Shown one piece after another: positions 35,020 through 48,672 of a DNA stretch of 60,000 nucleotides. Every line of letters begins with the position of its first letter. Within the stretch, counting starts at the first letter, position 1. A model generated the notes under the pieces. It searched no databases, had not been told where the DNA came from, and saw only the letters and a program-made list of their open reading frames with translations. This DNA is from Adiantum capillus-veneris (taxonomy: Eukaryota > Streptophyta > Polypodiopsida > Polypodiales > Pteridaceae). The translations under genes were made by a program, and so were the position numbers. The DNA lies in the NCBI GenBank assembly GCA_014529385.2, contig CM043962.1, forward strand, positions 127,729,470 through 127,789,469, given 5' to 3'.

Positions 35020-35224
35020 TGTAGAGCCTGGCGCAGAAGCGAACATCATCACTTATAGACATGGCAAGTAGCAACAGAGAGAGCAGACAAGATAAGAGAG
35101 GAGAGGAAGAGAAAAATAGTATACTATACATATGTAAAGAGAGATTGTATTAGGTTTTCACGAGCTTTACAATTTACAAGCATAGGTTCACACTTTGCCC
35201 GCCCAAGTTGGGCTAACCCCAACA
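35020..35224 (-). repeat. 5' LTR, family D
   Basis: 205 bp from TGTTGGGGTTAGCCC (35224) to GCTCTACA (35020) on the minus strand. It matches the plus-strand LTR at 37797-38003. Confidence 0.8.
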
Positions 35225-36230
<1,006 letters not shown>

Positions 36231-36409
36231 TATCCAACCTTAAAAAAATTACATCAAGATTAATGCTAACAAAAAGAGAGACAAAATGATTTATAAACCA
36301 AGATAATCCAAAACATCTTCGCCAAACGTCCAATACCTACCCAATCTATATCAACTTCACTAACTTCAACACATGGCGGAAAATGTGTCACAAAGTTATA
36401 CAATCATGG
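36231..36409. other. Short non-coding spacer
   Basis: No feature recognised between the microsatellite block and the SWIM fragment. Confidence 0.5.
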
Positions 36410-36800
36410 GGCTTTACTCTAAGTTTTGATATGTTTGTTCATGTCTAAGAGCATTGTAGACATCTAATTTGCTTAGCACGGGTTGATGTATGAATATGTT
36501 TTTATTTTGGCTCAATCCAAGCACTCTCAACAAAATGAAGTACAAGTGCTTGCAAGCCAAATAAGATTTTTTCTTTACCTCCCTGTCGATGAAATCAGGG
36601 CATGTGCAGCAGGGCTCATCCTTGATGTGCACCTCATACACCCCCCACATGTCGTCTACTGCTTGATGCTCAACCTTGAATACTTCATGTGCTTTGTCTA
36701 CTACAATGCATTTCTCTTCAATCACCTTAGCCTTTAAACAAAGAGCCTGACCAATTTTCTTAGCTACCTCCTCTGAAATGGACGTCTGAAATTTGACTCT
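36410..36800 (-). pseudogene. SWIM zinc-finger fragment, probably MULE-derived
   Basis: A minus-strand frame runs from about 36800 to the stop at 36414. It contains CCTCPDFID followed by LACKHLYFILLRVLGL, which fits the SWIM pattern CxC-xn-CxH. The upstream part (SEEVAKKIGQALCLKAKVI and IVVDKAHEVFKVEH) has the layout seen before the SWIM finger in MULE and FAR1-like proteins. SWIM fingers bind DNA or protein. The sequence 36812-37180 on the same strand is open (MEKDVDKIKWCVVKELLHHL) but unrecognised. It could be the C-terminus of the same protein type as the plus-strand remnant at 33040-34319, so two copies or an inversion are possible. Confidence 0.55.
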
Positions 36801-36811
36801 TATATCATTTC

Positions 36812-37180
36812 TTAGTATTGAGCCAGTGCTACCTGCTTTTGTTGAAGCAAAAGAGGAATCACCTCCATCCTTAGGAGGAGTCTATATTGTTGTTGCACTC
36901 TCTCGATCTTTTCCAACCATCTCACTTGAAATCCTCCTTCAAGCAATATCTCAACTTCGTCATCGGTGGGATTTGTTCCTAGATCCACCAACCAAATTGT
37001 TGGAGGAGGAGATGGCCTTGGTTCTATGTTATGATCCACCACATAGCAATGAATAACATGTCTGGGACAGAACCAAAACCACTGTCTGAGTAGCCCATTT
37101 AGATGTTCTATACCCCTCAACAGATGGTGCAGGAGTTCCTTTACTACACACCATTTTATTTTATCCACATCTTTTTCCAA
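36812..37180 (-). other. Unassigned ORF upstream of the SWIM fragment
   Basis: 122 codons with Leu/Gln-rich C-terminal half. No domain recognised. Its position suggests either an upstream exon or a frame-shifted part of the SWIM gene. Confidence 0.25.
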
Positions 37181-37479
37181 GCAGAGTCGACTTGTGTTCT
37201 CTCACACACATGAGAGAGTGTGGGCCCCCTGTGAATTCCAATCGGCCACACCCCATCCCCCCTGCCATGCGACCAGATAAGGCTTCCCTACACCCACACT
37301 GCCCAGTGACATATGGCATACAAATTTGCTGTTTTGGCTTTAATTAGATTTTTAAAGAGCTATTTTAGAATATGTCCTTAAGCCTCCATTCCCACAAGCC
37401 CATTTGAGTCCTATATCATGCGGGCATTCCTAAAAGCCCCACATGTGTCTCATCACATGTATGATCGTCTTTTGGAATA
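37181..37479. other. Spacer, nothing recognised
   Basis: No coding or repeat feature supported. Confidence 0.5.
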
Positions 37480-38003
37480 TTTTGTCCGTGATGAATATTG
37501 TATGGGACTAGACATTGCCCTAGCTAAAAGAACAAGAGGTCGGAGGTAAGACCTTCCCTCCATATTTGTGATTGGTCTACTCCTATGTGTGATGGATGTA
37601 TCCAAGAGAACCATGCGTGTTGAATCCTTTGTTAATCGCCATGATGTATCTAATGGAATCGTGAAGTGTTAAATCTAGAGAGAACTGTCGCGATGTATCC
37701 AGGAGAACTCATCACTGAAATTGTAGACCCTATGCGAGTTTAGTTTGAGGGGGCATCACAATGACATTTATGCCAAGTTTGGCTGAAGGGGATGATTGTT
37801 GGGGTCAGCCCAACTTGGGCGGACAAAAGTGTGAACCTATGCTTGTAATTGCCTTTATAAGGGTCATGAAAACCTAATACAATCTCTCTTTACATTTGTA
37901 CAGTATACTAGTTTTCTCTTCCTCTCCTCTCTTATCTTGTATGCTCTCTCTCTTGCTACTTGCCATGTCTATATGTGATGTTGTTCGCTTTTGTGCCAGG
38001 CTC
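37480..38003 (+). repeat. 3' end and LTR of a plus-strand family D element
   Basis: A purine tract (GGCTGAAGGGGATGAT) precedes TGTTGGGGTCAGCCC at 37797. The LTR matches the reverse complement of 35020-35224 up to GCCAGGCTC, then is cut by a GA microsatellite at about 38004-38028. The 300 bases upstream hold three degenerate copies of GATGTATCCAAGAGAACC. No pol coding is left. Confidence 0.7.
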
Positions 38004-38059
38004 AGAGAGAGAGAGAGAGAGAGAGAGGGAAAGAGGCTAATGGATGATCAAGAGAGAGA

Positions 38060-38360
38060 CTAAAGTTGAGGAGAGAGGAAAAGAATCTTTTTTGGAATTA
38101 GCTTTCCAAAAAAGCGCTCGTCGAAAAATGCTCGCCTAAAAATATTCCCCACAATTAAGCTATGGACCTCTTTGAGATTTCTATGATAGTATTTACAATG
38201 TCTTATTAAGCTATGGACCTCTTTGAGATTTCTTGGCGACAATTACTATGATATTTTCAAAATTGGTGGTGATGCCATTCTTGCCAACAACGTGGCCCAA
38301 AGTTTTACCTTGTTATACTATAAAGACACACTTCACATCATTAAGGCAATTTCAATGAAT
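38060..38360 (-). pseudogene. Small gypsy RT C-terminal fragment
   Basis: Minus strand encodes KCVFIV, QGKTLGHVVGKNGITTNFEN and then RNLKEVHSLIRHCKYYH, matching the end of gypsy RT where LGHIVS-type and NLKEVRSFLGH-type motifs occur. The NLKEVHSLI segment is duplicated (38154-38183 and 38206-38235 region). No element borders were found. Confidence 0.6.
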
Positions 38361-39440
38361 CTTGCAGTGCTCAATGGTTAACTTTCATTGCCCTATATTG
38401 TCATGTCGTGGCATGGCCATAATGTGAAAATACATCTTATGTGCAACTTTCTATGATTTTGGATCCACGGGAGTGAGTGCAACCATGTAGGTATTGTGAA
38501 TATGCTTCCTAGCGGTCATCATCGAGTATATACTTTTTGGGGCCTTAGATGTGGCATCGATTGTGTGTTATGGATTTCAAATATGTTTTCTATGTTTTTG
38601 GAATGTATATACATCATATACAATGTGGTGAAATGCCCATCTCGTTGGCAATGTTTCATACTTACCAAATTGGTCTATCTTTAAAAGTGGCAGTGCAAAA
38701 AGCCGTACATAAGCACTTATAGATGATATGGAAGGTTAAAGTGGTCATGGGTATATGCAAATGAGGGTATGTGAATAATGTGGATGCAACGTGGCCTTTT
38801 TTTCCGTCGGCATAGTCCATCAAACTATGCCAACTTTTGGGTCAAATTGGCTAAAAATGGCAAGAAAAGTGGGCATGAATAAGGGAAATTCTAGGCCAAA
38901 ATGGGGAATCTCAAAATTTTCTATCTATTGATCCACAAGAAAGGGGGGTCCTTAACATGCAGGTGAAGCCTCTTTGTCATTTTCATGAGGGAGAAGCTAG
39001 GTTTATGGGCTTATACTAGTGTAGTCCCACCTTGTCTACTAGATGGCTTTGAGGGCATAAGGGAGTGAATTAGGGATTTTCATATGAAAAATGGTGTTTC
39101 CTAAATATCAAGAGTTTACTTGAGTTTTTGTTTGTGTGTGGTTTGATGGATATTTGTCCATTTAGGTTAGGGTTTGCAAGACAACAAGCCACTACCATCT
39201 ACATGTAGACTAGTACACAGCGTAGTAAAAGGGTTGAGCTTAAGTGGAGTTTGTCGTGATTTTGTCTACCTTTGTACCGAATGAATCATAGTGGGGATTG
39301 AGGGCTTTCCACTTGTGTATTGAGCTTTTATATCTTTGCTAGTGGTGTGGCGATCTTTGAACTCTCACAGCCAAAGGCCGGACATCTTCCTGACTGGATC
39401 ACGAGCATCTCAACAATGTGTTGAGACACAAATTGTTAAT
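38361..39440. other. Spacer, nothing recognised
   Basis: Short frames only; no motif, LTR or tandem structure seen. Confidence 0.5.
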
Positions 39441-39635
39441 GTGTATACCTCTAGGAACTCTCTTAGCTATTTCTTGCATGCATGGATCAATAGCTTCTCC
39501 AATACAGCAGGTGCATTGCTCGATCCAAATGGAAAGACTCTATATGCAAAAATGCCCCATTCTATGGTACAAGCCATATTATATACCTCTAGGAAATCTC
39601 TTAGCTATTTCTTGAATGCATGGATCAATAGCCTC
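39441..39635. repeat. Imperfect direct duplication of ~50 bp, spacing ~137 bp
   Basis: ATACCTCTAGGAAMTCTCTT with the following GCATGGATCAATAGC occurs at about 39445-39495 and 39582-39632, followed in each case by a TACAGC word. Confidence 0.85.
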
Positions 39636-39648
39636 TGAAATACAGCTA

Positions 39649-39816
<168 letters not shown>

Positions 39817-39934
39817 GTCAATCGACATAGATGTGCGTGTATGTGAGCAAATTGATACCTAATTTGGGATTTTAATGGATTCATCTATGCCTATTATAAT
39901 CATATTGGCATCGCTACGATAGAAACCCTTATTG

Positions 39935-39941
39935 GGGGGGG

Positions 39942-39977
<36 letters not shown>
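39935..39977. repeat. G run followed by (TG)n
   Basis: A ten-base G run then about 16 TG units, followed by GGGAGGGGGG. Confidence 0.95.
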
Positions 39978-39978
<1 letters not shown>

Positions 39979-40454
39979 GGGAGGGGGGTAGAGTAGATAT
40001 TTCTACACCTTCTCTTGAGCAATGATGAGTAGTATTTCGTCAATGCTATGCATGATAGTGTGAGAGTCTTAACACCCCCCCCTAGTTTGTAATGGGTGGG
40101 CAGTTGTTACAACTTGATTGGGATTCATTGAGTCCATCATTTTTCACTGATTGTCCATTGGGCTAGGATATTATCAGCCCAAGGTCGCACTTCTGCCAAT
40201 CAGAATTGTTCACCTGGCTGTCACATCGACCGGGTGACTGAGGGTGGATTCAGACGAGCGTGGGGGTAGACAAAGGAATTCTACCTGCTGCCAAGGCCAA
40301 GGTTCACACAAGGCAGAGGTAGCTCAAGCAAAATCTTGAGTGTACATGGTTAGCTTAGCAAACATAAGATAACTATCTAGCCACGTGAGTTTGATTCTGA
40401 CATTGGCCCACCCTTTTGTAGCTTCCAGACAAAAGTACTCCATTTTCGGGTCAA

Positions 40455-40486
<32 letters not shown>
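40455..40486. repeat. Poly-G tract of 32 bases
   Basis: Uninterrupted G run in otherwise ordinary sequence. Confidence 0.95.
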
Positions 40487-40491
<5 letters not shown>

Positions 40492-40795
40492 GAAGAAAAA
40501 TCAGATGGGCAAAAACTGCAATTTAACTCCTTTTGTGACATGTGGCGCCATGTAGACTCCATTTTTGGCTTTCTAAAAGAATCCATAGTGTTGAGTTCGG
40601 TTAGGCATACTTTCATTGTTTTCAGTGCTATGATGGAGACTTACCTTAAATGTTATTTCCATTTTAAAATATTAAATGGGTCTTTTTATTTCACCTTTCA
40701 TTTCACATCCTTACATGGCTTGACTTCACTTGCATTCTATTCTTTTAGAATGCTAAAGTGAAGCTTCACCTTGCATAATTCTAGTAAATTCTATA

Positions 40796-40886
40796 CATAT
40801 ACATACATACACAGATACATATATTTATTTATTTTATACACACACACACATACATACATACATATATACACACACACACACACACT
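40796..40886. repeat. CA/TA compound microsatellite
   Basis: Alternating ATACATAC, ACACAC and ATATAT segments. Confidence 0.9.
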
Positions 40887-41722
40887 AAATGAGCAAACCA
40901 TGGTCAAGGGAAGAAAAAATGGTGAAATATGTGAGAACTTGGTTCAAAAATCTTGCAAATTCAAAAATTTGACTATTATTTCCGGTTTGCTTCTTTGCAA
41001 GGAGGAAACTCGGTCCCTTAATAAAAGAGATATTCCTGAACAATGCTTTACCTTATATAATTCTAGTTAAATTCAACCTAATGATTTTATCATTTTCTTA
41101 TTGTTTTAGAAAGCCACCGTGACCCTTTCACTTGTTTCTACCCTCTCGTGATGTCTGAACCTGCCTTGATGTGCAACTAGCTTGATTTTCTCTTTTCGTG
41201 GGAGGGCCAGTACTATGGCAACAAGACATGGATTTGAGTAGAAGTGAAATTGGAATTTTGCCTTTATGGCTTCGCTCCAATGCACCCTTTATGTGTTTCT
41301 TTTTTAAATTGGTAAAATTATTAAAAAAGGTTTAGTTTTAGAATAAGACCCTTTACATATCAAGGGGAGGACACCCATGTTAAAATCGCCTAGCCAATCG
41401 AAGGGTAGAGCTTGGCTTGTGCATCCTCCCCTCCTTACACACCAAGGTCAAGGACATGGTGGGATTAAATGTTTTCCTACCAGCTCTTGCGATATGTTTG
41501 CGAAGGCGAGTTCCCCCACCCACCCTCATGTCTTTCACTCGATGTTTTTCACCCGACGGTGTGTCTTGCGTGTCTGCATGTTCTACGTTTTCCCATGTTG
41601 CAGGCACTAGTTTAATACGAGCCATGAATCTCTCCTGTGTTCATCTCCCCTTGCCATGATTCATGTATCATAAGTTATACATCAACCTATTTTTTTGCTC
41701 TGATTGTGCCCTTATTGATATA

Positions 41723-41950
41723 GTTGCAGTGCCGTGGTTGTGTGGCATCAACTTGGTGGAGCCGACTTGGTTGTGGTGGTGCCGTGATTTTGTCGCATCC
41801 ATTTGCATTTTTGGCCTAGTTGTGTGGCATAACCGTGATGGATACGACTTGGTTGCAGTTGCCTAATTTTGTGGCATCCATTTTTGTTGTGGTGGTCGTG
41901 TTGTGTGGCATCAACTTGGTGGATACGACTTGGTTGTGGTGGCGTGATTT
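41723..41950. repeat. Degenerate tandem repeat built on GTGTGGCATCAACTTGGTGG
   Basis: The words TGTGGCATCAACTTGGTGGA, GACTTGGTTG and TTTTGTGGCATCCATTT recur three to four times with 60-90 base spacing. The first and last units are closest to each other. Confidence 0.75.
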
Positions 41951-42064
41951 CACAGGTCCTTCTCCATTCTTGTGCCTTCAAGCGATGCGACTCATCGAGA
42001 TAGTCTCGTTCCAAGTAACCCGTCACTCTAGCTTCATTTCATATACGCTTCTATACACACATGC

Positions 42065-43635
<1,571 letters not shown>

Positions 43636-46634
43636 TAGCATAGTACTTTTGGTGTCCCGTAGGATTCTTTCCCGTCATGTGCTTTAATCGAGCCTTGGGA
43701 AATTTAAGTAAGACCCAATCATTTTCTTTAAAGGCTTGGGCTCTTCTGTGCTTATCAACAGCAGTCTTTTGCCTTTGCTGTGAGATAGAGATAGCATCCT
43801 TAATCTTTTGGAAAGATTCTTGTAGGTCTTGGCTATACTCATCTGCAGAGCAAAGATCTTCCCGTGTACTTTAAGTAGCAGGGGACATTTTAATCTTCCC
43901 TCAATTACCTCAAAAGGTGCTTTTCCCGTCGAAGTATGTACAGTGTTATTGTAGGCATACTCCACTAAGGGTAAGTACTTCTCCCATTGGGATCTTTGAT
44001 CTACTTCCGTTACATAGGATTTTAGTAGATCAAGAATTGTTAGGTTAGCTATTTCACTTTGGCCATCCATTTGGGGGTGATAGGCCGAAGAGAAGTTTAG
44101 CCTTGTCCCTAAATTCTCAAAGATACCCTTTCAAAAATTACTGGTCATTCTAGGATCTCTATTCGACACTATGGACATTGGCAAGCCATGGTACTTGAAG
44201 ATTTGTGATATGAAGAGGGTTGCCATGTGATGGGCTTTGATAGTCTTTTTGATAGGTATAAAATGAGCTTGTTTGTTGAACCTGTCTACTATCGTCCATA
44301 TTCTTGTATTTCCATGGATAGACTTAGGCAATTCAAAGATAAAATCCATGGATATGCTCTCCCATGGTGAATTAAGGATTGGCAAAGGTTGAAGCAATCC
44401 AGATTGCTTCCCTTAATCAAACTTCGTCTTTTGGCATACCACAAATTTAGAAACATACTCTTGTATGTTAGTTTTCATGGTAGGCCAATAGAAATATGTT
44501 TCAATCCATTTTAGGGTAGAATGAATCCCTCTATGCCAAGCATAAGGAAGAGCATGAGATTCATACATTACTTTCTCACGTAGTGAGTTAGTAACGCATA
44601 GTCTATTGACATAGAGAAGATAACCATCTTGTAAAGTAAATGGTTCCTCTTTCTTCCCTAATGCAAGGGCTGAAATCTCGTCTCTATAATCGGGATCAAT
44701 AGCATACTCATCTATCATAGAAGATAAATCATTGTGAGCTGCTATGGAAACCCCATGCACTCTCAGCCATCTTGAGAGTGTATCGGCTACTTGATTATGC
44801 TTGCCAGCAATGTGAGCATTATGAAAATGAAATTCCAAAGAAAATTTTCTCACCTCATTTGTTTGTCGGAGAGCTTCATTTGCGTCATGAAGTACTTAAG
44901 ACTTTGTTGATCCCTCCGCCGCAGAATAAAAGGAGTCCCCAATAAATAGTGCTTCCATGAATCTAAGGCATGTAGAACTGCGATGAGTTCCTTTTCGTAT
45001 ATGCCTAGAGCTTGCTCAACAGGGTCGAGCCTTCGACTTTCATAGTCTATGGTGTGCCCTTCTTGGAGAAAACAGCTCCAAGGCAATCACCACAAGCGTC
45101 ACATTGGACCTCAAATGGCTTCGAGAGATCCGACAGTGTAAGCACATATTGAGAGATAAGCTTTTCTTTAAGCTTTTTAAACGCATTGTTCTCCTTGGCA
45201 GACCATGTATGCCTAACGTTTTTCTTTGTTAGGTCATGTAATGGCCCGCATTTGTGAGAAATTTTCTATGAAGCGTCCATAGTATCCACACATACCTATA
45301 AAGCTTCTTAGTTCATGAAGATTCCTTGGATTAGGCCATCCTTTTATTACCACTAATTTTGATGGATCCATTTGGATGCCATCTTAAGAGACAATGTGAC
45401 CTAAACACTGAATCTCAAAAACTCACTTTTCTTTCGATTAACATAAAGTTTATTCTCTCTTAAGACTTGAAATATTACTTGGAGGTGTTGCTTGTGTTCA
45501 TCTAACGAATTAGAGTAGATGATAATATCATCGAAGAACACTCCAGTAAAGGTTCGGTGAGCTCTGAATAGCTTCTTTATCAAGCGGTTGAATGTGGATG
45601 AAGCCAAAAGGCATGACAATGTATTCGTAAAGACAAAACGTAGTGTGAAATGCGGTCTTTACAATATCTTGATCAACTATCCTTATTTGATGACAGCCAC
45701 TTTTTAGGTCAATCCTATTGAAGAAGATCGACCCTTGTAGCTTATCAAATAGGTCTTCCACCCGTGGAACGGGAAACCTATTCTTGATAGTGATCCGATT
45801 TAGTGCTCTATAGTCGACACACATACGATAGGTGAACAAAATGGAGATGAGCTAGGCCTAACCATGCCCTTCTCAACTAACTCATGCACTTGCCGCATAA
45901 TCTTCTTTTGTTAAGCTTGAGAAACTCTATAAGGAGGTTTCTTAGGCGATGAACTTCCTGGAAGAAGTTCAATTGTATGGTCATCATTGTCTCGTTTAGG
46001 AGGTAGTTCACAAGGGATGTCGTCAATAAAGACATCTTGAAATCCCTTGAGAAAATTCGATAGCTCTAATTCTTTGTGATTGTTTACATTTTCTTTTGCT
46101 AAAGCCTTAGGTTCCTTTTGAGAATATTTGACAAAAATCATGTACACGGAAATAGAGCTCTTTATTAAACTTATTGAAAGCTTGCATATGTACAATGGGT
46201 ATGGTGTTACCCATCTCTTTGGCATCTATGTACATATCTTTTTTCCTGTACTTAAAGTAAATTTTTCTTTTAGGGAATTCAACATTGGCAGCCATGCGAT
46301 CAAACCATGGTGCACCTAGGATTACATCCTCGTGCTTGAGAGGAGAGATAAAGAAGTCCTCTTTGTCCACATAGCTTTGGACATGGAGCCTCAATTTCCC
46401 GATTAAGGGAGTGACTGAAGCTTCTTGCCCCTTGAAAGCACCATCTGCGAGTAGGACATCTCCCATCTGATAGGCTTGGATGCCTAGCTTGGTGGCCAAC
46501 TTTGTGGATATGAAATTGTGAGCAGAACCAGTGTCAGAGAGAATAAAAGCATCATGTTCTCTTACCTTTCTCCAAGCATGGCATAGAGGAGATCCTTTGT
46601 GGTGAGCCTCCTCTTCTTGGATTTCGACCAAGGT
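43636..46634 (-). pseudogene. Older chromovirus pol: protease, RT, RNase H, integrase
   Basis: Minus-strand order: VEIQEEEAHHKGSPLCHAW, protease (DAFILSDTGSAHNFIS, canonical DTG, near 46540), RT (YRMCVDYRALNRITIKNRFP, VFFDDIIIYS near 45535), RNase H (YEKELIAVLHALDSWKHYLL), integrase HHCC and core (WTIVDRFNKQAHFIP, DGQSEIANLTIL), ending at KNPTGHQK. Frameshifts and small deletions occur near 46120, 45880, 45600, 45400, 45100 and 44100. It parallels the plus-strand pol at 50205-53225 closely, forming a roughly 3-kb inverted repeat with it. Confidence 0.9.
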
Positions 46635-47013
46635 TGTCATAATAATCAATATCTAATTCTCCTAAATGATTTTCTCATATTAAACTGATCATTTAATGTG
46701 GGGAAGGGCCAGGGGAGAAAAAGCTAGAATATTGGTTAAGCTAGCAGACCGGCCACAATAGGGATCCAAAGGAGGGAAAATAGGGATCCAAAGGGGGGGG
46801 CATCTGCAAAAGAGCCATGTGAAACAATGGGCTAAAAAGACCCTAAGGTTCAACCCATTAAGACTTCCAAAATGCTAAGGTTCCAAAATTCAAAGGTTAT
46901 GTCCAAAGGTCAACAAACCTAGGGGAATTGGATGCTTTGTGTGTGTAAAAAAAAGTCTTTGCATATCCCTACATGGGAGGGGCGAGCCCTTCTTCTAGGG
47001 GATGAGAGAGAAA

Positions 47014-47067
<54 letters not shown>

Positions 47068-48257
47068 CTCCCTTTACACAAAGGGAATTAGGGACACATG
47101 TCAGCTCCCTAGCCCAGATGCCCACAAGGTGTGCCCAATTCCTATTGGATGGCCTTGGAGGTGGACCAATGAGAATTAGGCTAGAGTAAATCTAGTTTAA
47201 TTAATTTAAAAACACTTAATAAAAGAACCAATGAGAATTAAGTCTCCTAGAAGACTATTGGACAGTCTCCCAAGGGGTCCAATGAGCATTCAGGAGCCCA
47301 ATGGCTTGCCTGATTCCTATTGGCCAGGAGGCAAAGGGGTCCAATGAGAGTTTAGTTTAATTATTAAATTACCTAAAGCTCTCACAAAAGAGGAAAGGGG
47401 GACACATGTCAGAAGGCTATCACTTATGCTGCTTAATTGTGATAGGCTTGACTTGGGGAGGTCCAATGAGGGCTGAGCAAGAGCAAATAGCAAGAGGGCT
47501 CGCCCAAGAGAGAGAGGGAGCTGATTTTTTCAAGGCATTATCACAAACACACTCACACAATCTCATGTGTGAGGAAAGAGAAGACTATCTCTTCCCAAGC
47601 TTTAATGGAGAGCTCATCACCTACTCCAAGCTTGTGAGATAGAAGCCTACATCGACACACTCTTGGCTTGTGGAGGCAAATCCAACCAAGAGCCAAGCTT
47701 CAATGCATGCTCATCTTCTCTACCAAGCTAATTACTAAGCTAAAGCTATGCTAATATGAGTGATTATGTGAGGAGATGTACATCTTTCTCGTAAGATACT
47801 CCTTCTTCCTCTCAATCTACTCTCATACCCTGCTAGCTCTCACCATCTTCGAAGGTGTGTGAGGTCTTGGGTCTGAGAACGGGGATAATTGATGTTGTGT
47901 TTGCTAAGTGTTTTGCTTAGTGCATGAAGCTTTCATCTTCATTGCACTAGCTAGTCTTGAAGGAACACAAAGAATTGTATTGTACAATGTCTCTCTTGAT
48001 GGGAGAAACCATAATACAAAGCCTTTTGGAGGGGGGACCGGCTCCATGCAAATCCGGTCCTCAATTGTTGTCAATAGCTTAATTTCTCTCTCTTTTGAAA
48101 GTATTGTTGATGCTATCTAACTAGGTGTTATGCTTTTTGTTGCTCTCCCCACCCAAGCACTCTTGTAATTCTCATTAGGAATCTATTCTAATGAAATGCC
48201 CACTATGTTCATGCTAATTTCCGGTACACATAAGTTTTTAGACCATTAAATGTTACA
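46635..48257 (+). repeat. 5' LTR of the complete chromovirus
   Basis: 1623 bp. Holds a CA tract at 47015-47064, a short GA seed at about 47504-47516 and several CCAATGAG words spread over 47170-47470. No clean TATA box was seen in this copy. Confidence 0.95.
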
Positions 48258-48276
48258 TTGGTATCAGAGCACAAGG
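48258..48276 (+). promoter_or_regulatory. Primer-binding site (initiator-Met tRNA type)
   Basis: TTGGTATCAGAGCACAAGG directly follows the LTR; exact to the standard core over twelve bases. Confidence 0.92.
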
Positions 48277-48672
48277 TTTCTCTTTTCTTGCTCAAGAAGG
48301 GAGGTCCTCAAGCTAGCTATAAATGGTTGGTATTATTAATTGCATGTGACTAAGTAGAATAGGGATTTTTCAACCTTGCAGTGCGCCTGCCTTTGTGCAG
48401 TTAACGGGGCATCACCGTCGAGAGCTATGGTCTTAATAGTGGAGTCCTCGGGGCTTGCCTACGGCTTAACCACTATTGTGTTATTAGAAGCTTGATAGGA
48501 GCCGATGCTGCTTTGGTGTCGAAAGACCCTCTCTTCTATTCCTTGAATTAACGGTATTCGAGCCACGGGTACAGTAGCTTGAGTGCTTTTTCTAAAGGGG
48601 TAAAGAGGAGTAGCAACTAGGGCTTGAAGTGCCAAAGTACACCTAAAAAGTTTACACCTAAAAGTTGTTAGA
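48277..48672 (+). other. Chromovirus leader
   Basis: Untranslated 0.4 kb before gag. The same leader in diverged form lies on the minus strand at 13300-13609. No long frame on the plus strand. Confidence 0.7.

Larger units (their letters stand above)
39978..41722. other. Unassigned region
   Basis: No protein family recognised. It holds the 32-base G tract and an AC/AT-rich microsatellite listed separately. A frame at 41377-41610 is unremarkable. Confidence 0.45.

Noticed and set aside
34612-35058. 148-codon plus-strand frame
   Set aside because: Antisense to the leader, primer-binding site and LTR of a copia-type element; no recognisable domain.
47406-47642. ORF repeated at 54720-54956, and another pair at 47908-48120 and 55222-55434
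   Set aside because: Chance frames conserved only because both lie in the near-identical LTRs of the same element.
48258-48276. tRNA-like sequence words (also at 6163, 13610, 23391 and 35005)
   Set aside because: They are primer-binding sites matching only the 3' end of initiator-Met tRNA; no tRNA cloverleaf is present.
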